Assembly: GCF_009923995.1 (NCBI RefSeq)
Contig: NZ_RFSK01000061.1
Coordinates: forward strand, 1 to 35,068
Origin: Janthinobacterium sp.
Lineage (GTDB): Bacteria > Pseudomonadota > Gammaproteobacteria > Burkholderiales > Burkholderiaceae_D
Reading direction: 5' to 3'
Length of the DNA: 35,068 nucleotides
In this document: positions 8,668 to 16,520 of the stretch, one piece after another
Numbering within the stretch: the first letter of the stretch is position 1
Layout of the letters: every line of letters starts with the position of its first letter
The notes under the pieces: model-generated
The model's input: only the letters and a program-made list of their open reading frames with translations
Databases searched by the model: none
What the model was told of the DNA's origin: nothing
Program-made: the position numbers and the translations under genes

Positions 8668-8702
8668 GCGGACGCGTGACTGCCGCGCATGCGGCATGCC
8701 TG

Positions 8703-8730
8703 AAAAAAACCGGCCCTGGCCGGTTTTTTT
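8703..8730. terminator. Bidirectional rho-independent terminator (suhB / XapX cassette)
   Basis: Seven As, then CCGGCC-CT-GGCCGG, then seven Ts. The stem is fully symmetric, giving a U-tract on both strands. It lies 35 bp after the suhB stop and 4 bp after the stop of the convergent XapX gene, so it ends both transcripts. Confidence 0.93.
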
Positions 8731-8734
8731 GCAT

Positions 8735-8893
8735 TCAGGGGCCGAGCTGCCCCGCCACGACGAAGCCCAGGGTCATGGCCACCACCATCGCCGCGCCCGT
8801 CGGCGTGGGCGGCGTGGGCGATGGCAGGTCGAACCAGCGGCATACGACGCCCACCAGCACGCCGAGCACGGAACCGGCCAGCATGACGTTCAT
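8735..8893 (-). CDS. XapX-domain (DUF1427) membrane microprotein, 52 aa
   Basis: A 52-aa protein with two hydrophobic segments (about residues 3-18 and 34-48) flanking a proline-rich hinge, LPSPTPPTPTG, which is the hallmark of the XapX/DUF1427 family. The family has no established biochemical function; small inner-membrane proteins next to hydrolases are typical. The ATG overlaps the stop of the preceding microprotein by 4 bp (ATGA), indicating translational coupling, and the gene ends 4 bp before the shared terminator. The pairing of two different XapX-like proteins suggests they work as a heteromeric membrane unit; this is inference. Confidence 0.8.
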   Translation of the reverse strand: MNVMLAGSVLGVLVGVVCRWFDLPSPTPPTPTGAAMVVAMTLGFVVAGQLGP

Positions 8894-9081
8894 GGCGCCT
8901 CCCCTGGATTTTCACGCCGCTGCAGGTACAGGCCCGTGAGCCAGTAACCGCAGCTGGTCAAAAACACCAGCAGCGCGGCGCCCAGCACGGGCGGCGCCGG
9001 CACGGGGATGCGCGCCAGCTGGCAGACGAAGCCCACGACAAAGGCCAGCAGCAGGCCGAGGATGACTTTCTTGTAACGCAT
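8890..9081 (-). CDS. XapX-like (DUF1427) membrane microprotein, 63 aa
   Basis: A 63-aa protein starting MRYKKVILG at ATG 9081 behind a strong AGGGGAGG Shine-Dalgarno. Two hydrophobic segments (about 5-22 and 31-53) flank a proline-rich turn RIPVPAPPVLG that matches the XapX hinge (SPAPP-like) of its downstream neighbour. The C-terminus is basic and probably cytoplasmic. It sits 14 bp after the amidohydrolase stop and overlaps the second microprotein gene by 4 bp. Together the two look like a duplicated and diverged pair. Function unknown; a channel or transporter accessory for the amidohydrolase substrate or product is one possibility. Confidence 0.78.
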   Translation of the reverse strand: MRYKKVILGLLLAFVVGFVCQLARIPVPAPPVLGAALLVFLTSCGYWLTGLYLQRRENPGEAP

Positions 9082-9095
9082 GGCTCTGTCCTCCC

Positions 9096-10946
9096 CTAGA
9101 AAGCGAAGCAGCTGCAGCCCAGCGTGCCCCAGAAACCGGAAAAATCGCTGATCGGCACGGCCGACTTGCGCGCCCGGTCGTGGGCATGGGCATGCACGCC
9201 GCAGGCGCCCGCGCACTGGTGCGGCATGGCGGCCTGCGCCGGCCTGGCCACGGGCCGGTAATGCCCCGGCACGGCGCGCACGGGCGACCACTCGGGCAGC
9301 ACGGGAATCGGCGGCGGCGCCAGGGCCGTGAATTCGCCCTGGCCGTAGACGACCTTGCCGCCCACCATGGTCAGCACGGATTCGATGGACTTGATCGCCT
9401 CTTCCGGCACCGTGAAATAATCGGCCGACAGCACGGCCAGGTCGGCCAGCATGCCTTCGCGGATGCGCCCCTTCTTGCCCTGCTCGCTGGAGAACCAGGC
9501 GCTGCCCGCCGTCCACAGCTCCAGCGCCGTCTCGCGCGACAGCCGCCCCGCCACCTCCGTCAGGGCCAGGCCGCCCACGGTGCGCCCCGAGACAAGCCAG
9601 TACAGCGCCGTCCACGGGTTGTAGCTGGCCACCCGCGTGGCGTCCGTGCCGCCGCCCACGGGCACGCCCGCGTCCAGCATGCGCTGCACGGGCGGCGTGG
9701 CCTTGGCCGCCTCGGCCCCGTAGCGCTCGACGAAATACTCGCCCTGGAAAGCCATGCGGTGCTGGATGGCCAGGCCGCCGCCCAGCGCCTTGACCCGGTC
9801 GATATTCCTCGGGCTGATGGTTTCCGCATGGTCGAACAGCCAGTGCAGGCCGCCGAACGGCGTGTCGCGGTTGACCTTTTCGAACACGTCGAGCATGCGG
9901 CTGATCGATTCGTCATAGGTGGCGTGCAGGCGGAAGGGCCAGCGCTGCTCAACCAGGTGGCGCACGACCTTTTCCAGCTCGCCTTCCATGCCGGCCGCCA
10001 GTTCCGGGCGCGGCTCGAGGAAATCCTCGAAGTCGGCGGCGGAAAACACCAGCATCTCGCCGGCGCCGTTATGCCGGTAAAAATCCGTGCCGTCGCCCGG
10101 CTTGACCATGCCCGTCCATTTCTGGAAGTCCTGCAGTTCGGCGCCCTTGTTTTGCGTGAACAGGTTGTAGGCGATGCGGATGGTCAGCTGCTCCTTTTGC
10201 GCCAGCTCGTCGACGACGGCGTAATCCTCGGGATAATTCTGGAAGCCGCCGCCCGCGTCGATGGCGCTGGTGAGGCCCAGGCGATTGAGTTCGCGCATGA
10301 ACTGGCGCGTCGAGTTCACCTGCAGTTCCAGCGGCAGCTTGGGGCCTTTCGCCAGGGTCGCATACAGGATCATGGCATTCGGCCGGGCGATCAGCAGGCC
10401 CGTGGGGTTGCCGGCAGCGTCGCGCACGATTTCGCCGCCGGGCGGGTTCGGCGTGTTCTTATCGTAGCCGACGGCGCGCAGGGCGGCGCGGTTCAGCAGG
10501 GCACGGTCGTACAGGTGCAGGATGAAGACGGGCGTGTCGGGCGCGGCCGCGTTGATTTCGTCCAGGGTCGGCATGCGCTTTTCCGCGAACTGGAATTCCG
10601 TCCAGCCGCCCACCACGCGCACCCACTGCGGGTTCGGCGTGCGCAAGGCCTGCTCCTTGAGCATGCGCAAGGCGTCGGCCAGCGAGGGCACGCCTTCCCA
10701 GCGCAATTCCAGGTTGTAGTTCAAGCCGCCGCGGATCAAATGCAGGTGCGAGTCGTTCAGGCCGGGAATGACGGTGCGGCCAGCCAGGTCGATCACCTGC
10801 GTGGCGGGACCGCGGTGGCGCATCACGTCTTCGACGTCGCCCACGGCGAGGAATTTGCCATCGGCGATGGCGACGGCGGACGCCAGCGGCTGCGTCCTGT
10901 CGACCGTGTGGAAACGGCCATTGAGTAAGATCGTGTTGGCGTGCAT
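9096..10946 (-). CDS. YtcJ-like amidohydrolase (amidohydrolase_3 family) with Cys/His-rich tail
   Basis: A 616-aa metal-dependent hydrolase with a TIM barrel and flanking beta-sandwich. The first metal ligands are His67/His69 in NDSHLHL; later ligand-region motifs include LHAT, LFDHAE and GGGTDATRV. Family members hydrolyse amide or carbamate bonds in small molecules; the substrate cannot be predicted. A tail after about residue 570 is rich in His and Cys (HQCAGACG, HAHAHD, and a terminal GCSC before FAF), possibly a metal-binding or tethering element. No signal peptide is seen. GGGAG gives a good Shine-Dalgarno for the ATG at 10946. The gene lies between a YcaC-like hydrolase (78 bp upstream) and the two XapX microproteins (14 bp downstream) in one apparent operon. 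Confidence 0.9.
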   Translation of the reverse strand: MHANTILLNGRFHTVDRTQPLASAVAIADGKFLAVGDVEDVMRHRGPATQVIDLAGRTVIPGLNDSHLHLIRGGLNYNLELRWEGVPSLADALRMLKEQALRTPNPQWVRVVGGWTEFQFAEKRMPTLDEINAAAPDTPVFILHLYDRALLNRAALRAVGYDKNTPNPPGGEIVRDAAGNPTGLLIARPNAMILYATLAKGPKLPLELQVNSTRQFMRELNRLGLTSAIDAGGGFQNYPEDYAVVDELAQKEQLTIRIAYNLFTQNKGAELQDFQKWTGMVKPGDGTDFYRHNGAGEMLVFSAADFEDFLEPRPELAAGMEGELEKVVRHLVEQRWPFRLHATYDESISRMLDVFEKVNRDTPFGGLHWLFDHAETISPRNIDRVKALGGGLAIQHRMAFQGEYFVERYGAEAAKATPPVQRMLDAGVPVGGGTDATRVASYNPWTALYWLVSGRTVGGLALTEVAGRLSRETALELWTAGSAWFSSEQGKKGRIREGMLADLAVLSADYFTVPEEAIKSIESVLTMVGGKVVYGQGEFTALAPPPIPVLPEWSPVRAVPGHYRPVARPAQAAMPHQCAGACGVHAHAHDRARKSAVPISDFSGFWGTLGCSCFAF

Positions 10947-11024
10947 GGGAACTCCCGTATCAGGTATCAGGTGAAAGACACGGCCCCGCCGGCGCGCGGC
11001 GGAACCGTCGAACGCAATGACAGA

Positions 11025-11678
11025 TCAATGGCCTTCGCTGGCGTTGAACATGGATTTGGCGTAGATCAAGCCCAGGCCATAGCCGCCGCCGTGCGCCACG
11101 GCCGTCGCCACCGTCTCGTTGTAGGTCTCGCCGCGGGCCCAGTCGCGCTGCAGTTCCAACAAGTATTGCACGGACGTGATCGGCTGCGCGCCCGCCTGTA
11201 TCATGCGCTGCATGGCCATCGCATGGGCTTCGTCGGAGACGTCGCCGCTGGCGTCGGCGATGACGTACACCTCGAAGCCCTGCGCCAGCGCCGACAGGGC
11301 CGGTCCCACGATGCAGACGGACGTCCACAGGCCGGCCAGCACGATCTTGCCCTTGCCGTAGCCATTCACCTTGTCGGCGATGCGCGCGTCTTCCCAGGTA
11401 TTCATGGTCGTGCGGTCGATGGGCGCCTGTCCGGGGAAGACGGACTGGATTTCGTCGAAGATGGGGCCGGAAAAGGACTTGGCCGCCACCGTCGTCAGTA
11501 TCGTCGGCACCTTGAATTCCAGCGCCGCCTTGCTCACCAGCGCCGCGTTGTTGCGCAGCAGGGCCAGGTCGATGGAACGGGTGGCGAACGCCATCTGCGA
11601 CTGGTGGTCGATCATGATCAGGGTATGGTCGTTCGGGGTCAGCAGTTTTGGGGCGGCTTGGGCGGTAGCGATAGGCAT
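11025..11678 (-). CDS. YcaC-like isochorismatase-family hydrolase
   Basis: A 217-aa cysteine hydrolase of the isochorismatase/nicotinamidase superfamily. Asp24 lies in IMIDHQ and nucleophile Cys122 in LWTSVCIVGPAL, at the expected spacing. Closest to the YcaC group, octameric enzymes of unknown physiological substrate. AAGGAAA precedes the ATG at 11678. The N-terminal dozen residues are Ala-rich but not a convincing signal peptide. First gene of the minus-strand cassette with the amidohydrolase and XapX microproteins, suggesting stepwise breakdown of an amide-containing compound; this pathway is inference. Confidence 0.88.
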   Translation of the reverse strand: MPIATAQAAPKLLTPNDHTLIMIDHQSQMAFATRSIDLALLRNNAALVSKAALEFKVPTILTTVAAKSFSGPIFDEIQSVFPGQAPIDRTTMNTWEDARIADKVNGYGKGKIVLAGLWTSVCIVGPALSALAQGFEVYVIADASGDVSDEAHAMAMQRMIQAGAQPITSVQYLLELQRDWARGETYNETVATAVAHGGGYGLGLIYAKSMFNASEGH

Positions 11679-11894
11679 GATGTTTTCCTTAGTGAAAATA
11701 ATTGAATATCAAAAAAAAAGCATACTTTATGTGGGGTCCTGCTCCTGTCCCTGCGTGGTGCCGAGTGTGCCGGGCCAGTGCTATGCAGTATGGACGCGCT
11801 CCCTAAAAAAGAAAAACGGAAAGAATGCCAAGCTATATTCGATTTTTTCGATGATATAAAATAGACGCATCCATAACAGACGCAGGAGGACAGC

Positions 11895-12146
11895 ATGGGA
11901 TTTGAATTCAGGATCGCGGCCAGCCTGACGGCCGGCCAGCGCCAGCACATCGCGCGGCTGCTGGCAGAGCGCGCGCAGGCGCCGCGCGCGCCCGGCGCCA
12001 TGCCCGACACGGACGCCAGGCTGACGGAGACGGGGCTGTACGTGTGCCAGCATCTGCGCCCGGACCCGTGGCACGGCCTGGCCGCCCTGCGCGCCTACCT
12101 CGAGGCGCAGGGCGCAGGCTACGCCGTCGAGGAGATCGACGACTAG
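11895..12146 (+). CDS. Small conserved-type hypothetical protein, 83 aa
   Basis: An 83-aa protein preceded by a near-perfect AGGAGGA Shine-Dalgarno 5 nt from the ATG, which makes translation very likely. It begins MGFEFRIAASLTAGQ, has a helical middle with many Ala/Arg, and ends in an acidic VEEIDD. No signal peptide, membrane segment or catalytic motif. It is the only plus-strand gene in this stretch. Its promoter lies in the 216-bp divergent region shared with the YcaC-like gene, and it ends 2 bp from the convergent TonB-receptor stop. I do not recognise a family; some helix and sheet content suggests a small alpha/beta domain. Confidence 0.75.
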   Translation: MGFEFRIAASLTAGQRQHIARLLAERAQAPRAPGAMPDTDARLTETGLYVCQHLRPDPWHGLAALRAYLEAQGAGYAVEEIDD

Positions 12147-12148
12147 GC

Positions 12149-14302
12149 TTACAGGGCGCCTTCCAGCATCACGCGCCAGCTGCGGTAGCTGCCCGCATCG
12201 ACGGTGCGCAGCATGCTGCCCCCGTCATCCGCATACAGGCTGCGCGTGCGGTCGGCCTGCGGCAGCAGGTTGGCGCCGGACAGGCGCAGGCGCAGCCGGC
12301 CGCCGAACGTCCACAGCGCGTAGAGATCGAGCTGGCGCCCCGGCCCCTGCCAGGCCAGCAGCTGGCCTGACTCGCGCGCCCAGCCGCCCGCCTGGTAATG
12401 CAGGTTGCCGCCCACGCTCCAGGACCGGCCCGCCGGCCGGTAATCCGCTCCCACGTTGGCGCTCCACGGCAGCTGGCTGTCCAGGCGGTTGTACGGGCCG
12501 GCGACGGCATCGACCGTGGACCAGTGGCGCGCCACGTTCGCCCGCAGCTCCAGCGCGGGGGCGGACGCCAGCAGGGCCGTCAGCGGCAGCTTCGCTTCCA
12601 GCTCGATGCTGCGCACCTGCGCGCTGCCGTTGTTGGCGGGGGTGGACACCCAGCGCCCCTGCTCCCGGGCCAGGCGGTCCAGCATCACGTCGCCGATCCT
12701 GCGCAGCGAGGCGCTGGCAGCGAGCATGGCGCCCGCGCCCGGATAGTATTCGTAGGCCCCGTCCAGGCCCCAGGCCAGTTCCGGACGCAGTGCCGGGTTG
12801 CCCCGGGTATCGGGCATGGTGGGGCTGTTGCCATTGTCGATCGTGTAGGGGCGCGCAATCAGCTGGACAATCTGCGGCGCCTTGTAGGTGCGCGTGACGG
12901 CCAGGCGCACCTGGTCCTTGCCGGCCAGCTTCCACAGGCTGTGCAGCACGGGACTCCACACCTGCGCGCGCACGTCGACGGGGTCCGCGCCGCCCGCGGC
13001 GCTGGCCGTGCGCCAGGCTTCCCAGCGCAGGCCCAGGGACAGCGACCAGCGCGCGGAAACCTCCCATTCATCCTGCGCGAACAGGGCCAGGCGCCGCACG
13101 GTGGCCGCATAGTCCTCGTCGGACAGCACGGGCAGCATGCCCGGCTCCAGCTGGCGTTCGCGGCGAAATTCCGTGCGCCGCCGGTGCCCCGCATCCCAGC
13201 CCGCCGCCAGCGTGTGCCCCTGGCCCAGGGTCCGGCGGTACGTGCCACTGGCATGCATGCCCACGTCGTCCACGCCAGCATCGACGAAGCGCGTGATGGA
13301 CGGGCCGGCGCCGGCGCCCTGGAACAGGTAATCGCTGCTGCGGTGATTGAGATCGACGCCCAGTTTCACGTCCAGGCTGGCGCCCTGTTCCAGCTTGCGC
13401 AGCCAGTGCAGGTCGCTGCGCACGGTGCCGCTGTCCTGGCTGAAGTCCGCCTGGTTGTCCGGGTAGGCGCTCGTGCCGCCGAGGTAAGCCGTTTCCTGCA
13501 CATGGCGGCGGCTGGCCAGGCGGCGCAGGTTGACCAGGCTTTGCCACGCCAGGCTGCCTTCGTCCGCCAGCGCCCACTGCAGCCGGGGCGCCAGCTCCAG
13601 CGTATCGGTGGTGACGCGCTCGGCAAGCGGCGCATGGCGCAGCACCGTGGGCGCGCCATCGGCCGCGTATTCGCGGTTCCATTCGTCAAACAGGCCCCGG
13701 CGTCCCGTGTGGCCCAGCGTGCCGGCCAGCGCATACGACAGGCGCCCGTCGCCGTCCGCCCACTGCATGGTGGCGCTGCCGGCGGGCATGCCATGGCTGC
13801 CGGAGGCCCCCAGCTTGAAGGTGCGCTCGCGGCGCCGCGAGGTCTTCTTCAGCACGATGTTGATGGAACCGGCGATCGCCTGGGCGGAAAACTCCGCCGT
13901 GGCGGCGCGCATGATCTCGACGCGCTCGACCAGCTCCGGGTCCAGCGCGTCGAGCGAAAAACCGGGCGGCACGGGCACGCCATCGAGCATGATCAGGGTA
14001 TAGCCCTGGCCCAGCCCGCGCAGCTGGAGCTGCCCGCCCTGCCCCGCAGCGGCTTGCGCGCCGATGGAAATGCCGGGCAGGCGCTTCAGGGCGTCGGACA
14101 GGCTGCGCTCGCCCTGGCGCAGCAATTCCTCGCGGCCGACGACGATGGCCGAGACGGTGTCGCGGCGCCGCTGCTCCGCCGCGCCGGCATGGACCGTCAC
14201 GCTGGGAACGGTGGGGACGGCGCCAGCAGGGACGGCATCGTCGGCACGGACGTGCGCCGTCAACGGCAGCGCGAGGCTGCACAAAAAGAAACACAATCGC
14301 AT
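12149..14302 (-). CDS. TonB-dependent outer-membrane receptor
   Basis: A 717-aa protein. The signal peptide is MRLCFFLCSLALPLTA with cleavage near HVRA|DD. A TonB-box-like segment (PSVTVHA) follows around residue 31. The plug domain spans about 45-155 (LSDALKRLPGISI, QLQLRGLGQGYTLIMLDGVPV, VERVEIMRAATAEF, AGSINIVLKK), then a 22-strand-type barrel with the characteristic late NPALRPEL motif, ending VMLEGAL. Family members import siderophores, vitamins or oligosaccharides with TonB/ExbB/ExbD energy. The start at 14302 was chosen because it gives the signal peptide; longer upstream reading is just an open frame through the preceding gene. It lies 77 bp downstream of the M56/M23 gene and may be part of the BlaI-controlled transcript. 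Substrate unknown. Confidence 0.92.
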   Translation of the reverse strand: MRLCFFLCSLALPLTAHVRADDAVPAGAVPTVPSVTVHAGAAEQRRRDTVSAIVVGREELLRQGERSLSDALKRLPGISIGAQAAAGQGGQLQLRGLGQGYTLIMLDGVPVPPGFSLDALDPELVERVEIMRAATAEFSAQAIAGSINIVLKKTSRRRERTFKLGASGSHGMPAGSATMQWADGDGRLSYALAGTLGHTGRRGLFDEWNREYAADGAPTVLRHAPLAERVTTDTLELAPRLQWALADEGSLAWQSLVNLRRLASRRHVQETAYLGGTSAYPDNQADFSQDSGTVRSDLHWLRKLEQGASLDVKLGVDLNHRSSDYLFQGAGAGPSITRFVDAGVDDVGMHASGTYRRTLGQGHTLAAGWDAGHRRRTEFRRERQLEPGMLPVLSDEDYAATVRRLALFAQDEWEVSARWSLSLGLRWEAWRTASAAGGADPVDVRAQVWSPVLHSLWKLAGKDQVRLAVTRTYKAPQIVQLIARPYTIDNGNSPTMPDTRGNPALRPELAWGLDGAYEYYPGAGAMLAASASLRRIGDVMLDRLAREQGRWVSTPANNGSAQVRSIELEAKLPLTALLASAPALELRANVARHWSTVDAVAGPYNRLDSQLPWSANVGADYRPAGRSWSVGGNLHYQAGGWARESGQLLAWQGPGRQLDLYALWTFGGRLRLRLSGANLLPQADRTRSLYADDGGSMLRTVDAGSYRSWRVMLEGAL

Positions 14303-14379
14303 GGTGGATTCCGGAAAGGTGGAGGGTGGCCGGGCCGGCGCAGCGCGCCCGCCCGGCCTGCAATGCGGCAATGCCGCCG

Positions 14380-15870
14380 TCAGCGGCCGAACTGCTCCTT
14401 GCGCATGCGCAAGGCACGCGCCGAAGCGTTGGCGTCGAGACCGGCCAGGTGCTTTTGCGGGTCCTGCAGCCGGCCATCCTGCCGCACCTGGAAGTGCAGG
14501 TGCGGCCCCGTGGCCCGGCCCGTATCGCCCGCCGCGCCGATTTGCTCGCCGGCCTTCACCACGGCGCCATCGGCCAGGGCGACGCTGTCGAGGTGGGCAT
14601 ACAGCGACACGAGGCCGCCGCCGTGGTCGATGCGCACGGCCTTGCCCAGCCAGTCGTCCTGCGTCACCGTGGCGATGCCATCGTCCACGGCGAAGACGGG
14701 CGTGCCACGCTTGGCCGCCAGGTCCAGTCCGCGCAAACCCCGCTGCGTGATGGGGCGCACGACGCCAAAGAAACCCGTGACGCGCATGCTGGCCAGCGGA
14801 TTGCGCCACGCTTCCGCCCGCACGGGGACGGCGGCGGCCGGGCTGGCTGCAGGCGCGGCCACGGTCCAGGCCAGCGCCGGCTGCAAGCCCACGCTGGCGG
14901 CGCCCACGCCGCACAGGACCACGGCCACGGCCAGCCGCGCTGGCCAGCCCAGGCTGCGGGCCTGCGTGTCGCGCATGCGGACGATGCGCTCCGCCATGCC
15001 GCCGCGCTGGCCGCCGAAGGCGAGGCCGGCGGGCCAGGATTGCTGCAGGCCCAGCTGGCGCACGAGCGCGGCCGCATACTGCTGGCGCTGGCACTGGGGA
15101 CGGCCGGCCAGCACCTGGCGGTCGCAGCCCAGTTCCTGCGCCCAGCCCAGCCTGCCCCCCATCCAGCGGACGGCAGGATTAAACCACAGCAACACCTGTA
15201 CCTGCGCCGCCAGCCAGCCGATGAGGGGATCGCGGCGGCGCGCATGCGTCAGCTCGTGCTCGATGACGAGCTGACGCTGCTCCGGCGTGCAGGCGGCCAG
15301 GTGCGCGGGCAGGAGCAGGCGCAGCCGCCATACGCCCAGCAGCATGGGCGACACGGGCGCATCGACTTCCAGCACGCCGATGCGCTGCGCCCGCAGCTGC
15401 TGCAATTGCGCTGGCGCAAAATCGCCGTGCGCCGCCGCATCCAGCGGCCGGGCCAGCGCGAGCAGCGCCTGCACGCTCGCACGGCCGCGCCAGCGGCGCC
15501 ATGCCACGCCGGCCACGCCCAGCACATACACGGTCAGCCAGCCCGGCGCCAGCCAGCTGAGCCAGGCCGCGGCGGCAGGCACGCCGGCCGGCGACGGCGC
15601 AGCTGGCTCCGCGGCAAACAGCTGCGCCACCGGCACGGGCTGGGCGAGCGCGGCGGGCACGCGGATGGCCGGCACCACGCTGGCCTGGCGGCTGTCGGGC
15701 AGGCAGCTCAGCACGAATACGCCCGCCAGCACCAGCTGCGCGCCCAGCCAGACGCCGCGCTGCGCCGCCAGCAGGGGCCAGCGCCGTTGCGCAAGCGACA
15801 ACATGCCTTGCAGCAGCACGCCGGCGAACAGGCAGGCCAGCGTCGCCTGCAGCAGTTTCAAGGCCGTCAT
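14380..15870 (-). CDS. BlaR1-like M56 metalloprotease fused to a degenerate M23 (LytM) domain
   Basis: A 496-aa membrane protein. Hydrophobic helices lie near residues 5-25, 40-57, 105-123 and 310-335. The M56 zinc protease domain has HELTH at 205-209 with third ligand Glu246 in AQELGCD. After the last helix, residues about 358-475 form a periplasmic M23 peptidase domain with LYAHL (His426) and HLHF (His457, His459). The canonical M23 HxGxD motif reads LRGLD here: Asp383 is kept but the first His ligand is Leu379, so the domain is probably non-catalytic, as in EnvC/NlpD-type LytM domains. By analogy with BlaR1, the outer domain would sense a wall ligand and activate the M56 protease to remove the BlaI-type repressor. 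The start is 3 bp after the blaI-like stop, with GGAG in the end of that gene. Confidence 0.9.
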   Translation of the reverse strand: MTALKLLQATLACLFAGVLLQGMLSLAQRRWPLLAAQRGVWLGAQLVLAGVFVLSCLPDSRQASVVPAIRVPAALAQPVPVAQLFAAEPAAPSPAGVPAAAAWLSWLAPGWLTVYVLGVAGVAWRRWRGRASVQALLALARPLDAAAHGDFAPAQLQQLRAQRIGVLEVDAPVSPMLLGVWRLRLLLPAHLAACTPEQRQLVIEHELTHARRRDPLIGWLAAQVQVLLWFNPAVRWMGGRLGWAQELGCDRQVLAGRPQCQRQQYAAALVRQLGLQQSWPAGLAFGGQRGGMAERIVRMRDTQARSLGWPARLAVAVVLCGVGAASVGLQPALAWTVAAPAASPAAAVPVRAEAWRNPLASMRVTGFFGVVRPITQRGLRGLDLAAKRGTPVFAVDDGIATVTQDDWLGKAVRIDHGGGLVSLYAHLDSVALADGAVVKAGEQIGAAGDTGRATGPHLHFQVRQDGRLQDPQKHLAGLDANASARALRMRKEQFGR

Positions 15871-15873
15871 CGC

Positions 15874-16251
15874 TTACTCCTTCGGCTCGAGCGGCCAGTC
15901 GTGCAGCAGCTGCTCCAGCTCGGCCAGTTCCTCCCGGTCGACAAGCTTGCTGCCGGTAAACATACTGACCGGCAAAGGGCTGTCGATTTCCATCACGCGC
16001 CGGCCGAAGTCGTGGGCAAACGCGGCCAGGGTGGCCACCTTGTCCACATTGGCTTCATACACGAGCACGCCGTGCACGCTGCGCTGGAGCAGCATGCCCT
16101 TGTCCAGCATGCGTTCGAGCGTCTTGCGCGTGGAAGAGAACGACCAGCCCAGCTCGTCCTCCACGCGGGCATGCAATTCCCGCGCGGACAGGGGCTGGGT
16201 TTTCCATAAGGCTTTCAATAACGATAACTCGGTAACGGATGGCGTGGCCAT
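15874..16251 (-). CDS. BlaI/MecI/CopY-family transcriptional repressor
   Basis: A 125-aa protein. The N-terminal winged helix (about residues 5-75) has the family pattern: ELSLLKALWKTQPLSARELH, then the recognition region SFSSTRKTLERMLDKGMLL and the wing VHGVLVYEA. The C-terminal half is helical and should dimerise. ATG 16251 is chosen because AAAGGAG lies 6 nt upstream and the reading before it has no family features. First gene of the operon with the M56/M23 sensor 3 bp downstream, the classic repressor/protease-sensor arrangement. Two dyad sites in its promoter (16287-16296 and 16317-16332) suggest autorepression. It probably also controls the TonB receptor gene. Confidence 0.93.
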   Translation of the reverse strand: MATPSVTELSLLKALWKTQPLSARELHARVEDELGWSFSSTRKTLERMLDKGMLLQRSVHGVLVYEANVDKVATLAAFAHDFGRRVMEIDSPLPVSMFTGSKLVDREELAELEQLLHDWPLEPKE

Positions 16252-16279
16252 GACGGCTCCTTTTGTGACGAATGAAGCA

Positions 16280-16308
16280 ATTGTGCGACGATTGTCACAC
16301 GATTGCAA
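16280..16308 (-). promoter_or_regulatory. Predicted sigma70-type promoter of the blaI-like operon
   Basis: On the minus strand, -35 TTGCAA (16303-16308), a 17-bp spacer and -10 CACAAT (16280-16285), each matching 4 of 6 consensus bases. It lies about 30 bp upstream of the blaI-like ATG. The GAC-type dyad at 16287-16296 fits inside the spacer, where a repressor would block polymerase. Confidence 0.6.
16287..16296. promoter_or_regulatory. Candidate BlaI-type operator O1 (inside promoter spacer)
   Basis: GACGATTGTC, an imperfect dyad of the GACANNTGTC type related to the ACANNTGT core of BlaI/MecI operators. It lies between the predicted -35 and -10. Its centre is 33 bp (about three helical turns) from the second site. 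Confidence 0.5.
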
Positions 16309-16316
16309 GCGGAATT

Positions 16317-16332
16317 TGCGACAGGTGTCGCA
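16317..16332. promoter_or_regulatory. Candidate BlaI-type operator O2
   Basis: TGCGACA-GG-TGTCGCA, a perfect 7+7 dyad with a 2-bp centre, containing the ACANNTGT core seen in BlaI/MecI/CopY operators. It lies just upstream of the predicted -35. Confidence 0.65.
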
Positions 16333-16520
16333 TGAGCAGCCCGCCCCGCTGCGGGCCTTGCAGACTTGAAACAATTGGAACGCTTTTTTGCCAGGCTGTT
16401 ATACTTCGCGTGTGCGGCACATATGACCAGTCCCCTTGCCGCTGTCTTTCGACCCCTAATCTGATTGCCTGCGACTGGCGCCCCACGATGGCGACAGGCC
16501 GATCTCACAATAAAGTTACC

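Noticed and set aside
9180..10928. 582-aa plus-strand open frame opposite the amidohydrolase
   Set aside because: Antisense shadow with no domain features; the opposite strand has the metal-binding HLH motif and a good ribosome site.
12398..15274. 958-aa plus-strand open frame across the TonB receptor and M56 genes
   Set aside because: Spans two unrelated real genes in antisense and has low-complexity Arg/Ala composition.
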